A DNA stretch of 6,659 nt from Chitinophagales bacterium (GTDB lineage: Bacteria; Bacteroidota; Bacteroidia; Chitinophagales; UBA2359): contig JAHDDN010000299.1 of NCBI GenBank assembly GCA_020629335.1, forward strand, positions 1 through 6,659. The letters run 5' to 3'. This document shows, piece by piece, positions 6,287 through 6,659 of the stretch. Position numbers and translations under genes: made by a program. Positions within the stretch are counted from its first letter, which is position 1, and each line of letters opens with the position of its first letter. The notes beneath the pieces are model-generated. The model searched no databases, had not been told where the DNA came from, and saw nothing but the letters and a program-made list of their open reading frames with translations.

Positions 6287-6521
6287 TTAGGGGCTTCCCG
6301 TGCTTTTGCATACACAAGTTACTTGGCAATCATAAGTTCATCATTTATTATTATGTATTTATCACTCGCCGAAGGCGCACGGTCGGGCTGTCCGTTCTTA
6401 TGTGCCTATGTCCTGTCTATTCCGCTAAGGCATACTTGTCTGCCTTTCAGGCCAGCCTACGTCTGCCTAAGCTCCATAAGCCAGGCCATGACGCCACATA
6501 CCACTCCCATCCCTAAGCCAA
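6287..6521 (+). repeat. Structured interspersed repeat, copy B (downstream of dapB)
   Basis: This is the plus-strand counterpart of 3425-3646. The same blocks occur in the same order: GGGGCTTCCC (6290-6299), GGTCGGGCTGT (6381-6391), CCGCTAAG (6422-6429) and CCATCCCTAAGCCAA (6507-6521). The distance from GGTCGGG to the end is 141 bases, against 138 in copy A. The stems are: P1, TTAGGG 6287-6292 with CCCTAA 6511-6516; P2, CCGTGC 6298-6303 with GCACGG 6377-6382; P3, TATGTG 6399-6404 with CACATA 6495-6500; P4, GCTAAGGCA 6424-6432 with TGCCTAAGC 6464-6472, with the same A-A mismatch as copy A. The P2 loop (6304-6376) is A/T-rich and unrelated to that of copy A, but carries a CGCC-GAA-GGCG hairpin at 6367-6377. 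The overall sequence is otherwise well diverged from copy A. Confidence 0.8.
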
Positions 6522-6572
6522 AGAATATCTATGAAAGATGAACAGTAAACTATGAAACAATCTACAATCACA

Positions 6573-6642
6573 GCAACAAACACTTCCTCTCCCAGAGGAA
6601 CTGTCCGCAGGGCGATGGGGTAAATAATTGCAACAAACACTT
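6573..6642. repeat. 13-bp direct repeats flanking a 44-bp hairpin-containing unit
   Basis: GCAACAAACACTT occurs at 6573-6585 and again at 6630-6642, a period of 57 bases. Between the copies lie 44 bases, and a 7-bp hairpin, TTCCTCT-CCC-AGAGGAA (6584-6600), overlaps the end of the first copy. After it come CTGTCCGCAGGGCG and an A/T tract. This layout could be a target-site duplication around a tiny insert, or one and part of a tandem repeat. No gene is assigned. Confidence 0.6.
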
Positions 6643-6659
6643 TTAGACCAATCAATAAT

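Larger units (their letters stand above)
6183..6659. other. Gene-free region after dapB
   Basis: These 477 bases contain no gene I can support. 6183-6286 is A/T-rich with only weak pairing (ATATTG/CAATAT around a 19-base loop) and no convincing terminator. 6287-6521 is repeat copy B, and 6573-6642 is a separate small direct-repeat unit. Open frames across 6323-6541 (plus) and 6467-6655 (minus) run through the repeat and have no family resemblance. The lepB gene often found after dapB in this phylum is not visible. Confidence 0.6.

Noticed and set aside
6323..6541. 72-codon plus-strand frame downstream of dapB
   Set aside because: It starts inside the variable loop of repeat copy B, runs through structured repeat sequence, and shows no domain or leader signal.
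6467..6655. 62-codon minus-strand frame at the window end
   Set aside because: It combines the direct-repeat unit with the end of copy B; the hydrophobic look comes from repeat sequence, and no family is recognisable.

Overview
The window reads as chromosomal DNA of an AT-rich member of the Bacteroidota. The evidence is a secreted protein with a type IX secretion sorting tail, A/T-rich leaders without strong Shine-Dalgarno sites, TTTG/TAnnTTTG-like promoter elements, and the order parA-parB-DUF5683-dapB, which I recall as a conserved block in this phylum (usually followed by lepB, which would lie beyond the window if present). A Saprospiria-like lineage is possible, but the sequence does not settle this.

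Layout. Positions 1-186 hold a strong intrinsic terminator serving the minus-strand gene at 187-1329, a secreted protein of unknown function with a T9SS C-terminal domain. A long divergent intergenic region (1330-1838) carries a candidate -7 element for that gene, a nested palindrome at 1427-1497, and a candidate plus-strand promoter at 1781-1812 with a perfect 15-bp palindrome between its two elements. The plus-strand cluster follows: a UPF0173-type metallo-beta-lactamase-fold hydrolase (1839-2537), ParA/Soj (2597-3388), ParB/Spo0J (3684-4565), a DUF5683-type membrane protein (4593-5447) and DapB (5472-6182). ParA and ParB segregate the chromosome origin. DapB makes tetrahydrodipicolinate for lysine and peptidoglycan. 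The DUF5683-type protein is an envelope protein of unknown role.

The most notable content is non-coding. Two diverged copies of one repeat of about 220-235 bp lie in opposite orientations. Copy A (3425-3646, minus) separates parA from parB, and copy B (6287-6521, plus) lies downstream of dapB. They share short sequence blocks, but between these the sequence differs while base pairing is kept at corresponding places. Stems TATACAGC/GCTGTATA in A and TATGTG/CACATA in B are one example. The conserved blocks fall in different reading frames in the two copies, so the element looks like a structured RNA or folded-DNA repeat rather than a gene. A further small repeat unit, 44 bp flanked by 13-bp direct repeats and containing a 7-bp hairpin, lies at 6573-6642.

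Two start sites called from TTG codons (minus-strand gene and DUF5683 gene) and one upstream ATG (hydrolase) are better replaced by internal ATGs, as explained in the entries. No tRNA, rRNA, CRISPR array or complete insertion sequence was recognised.
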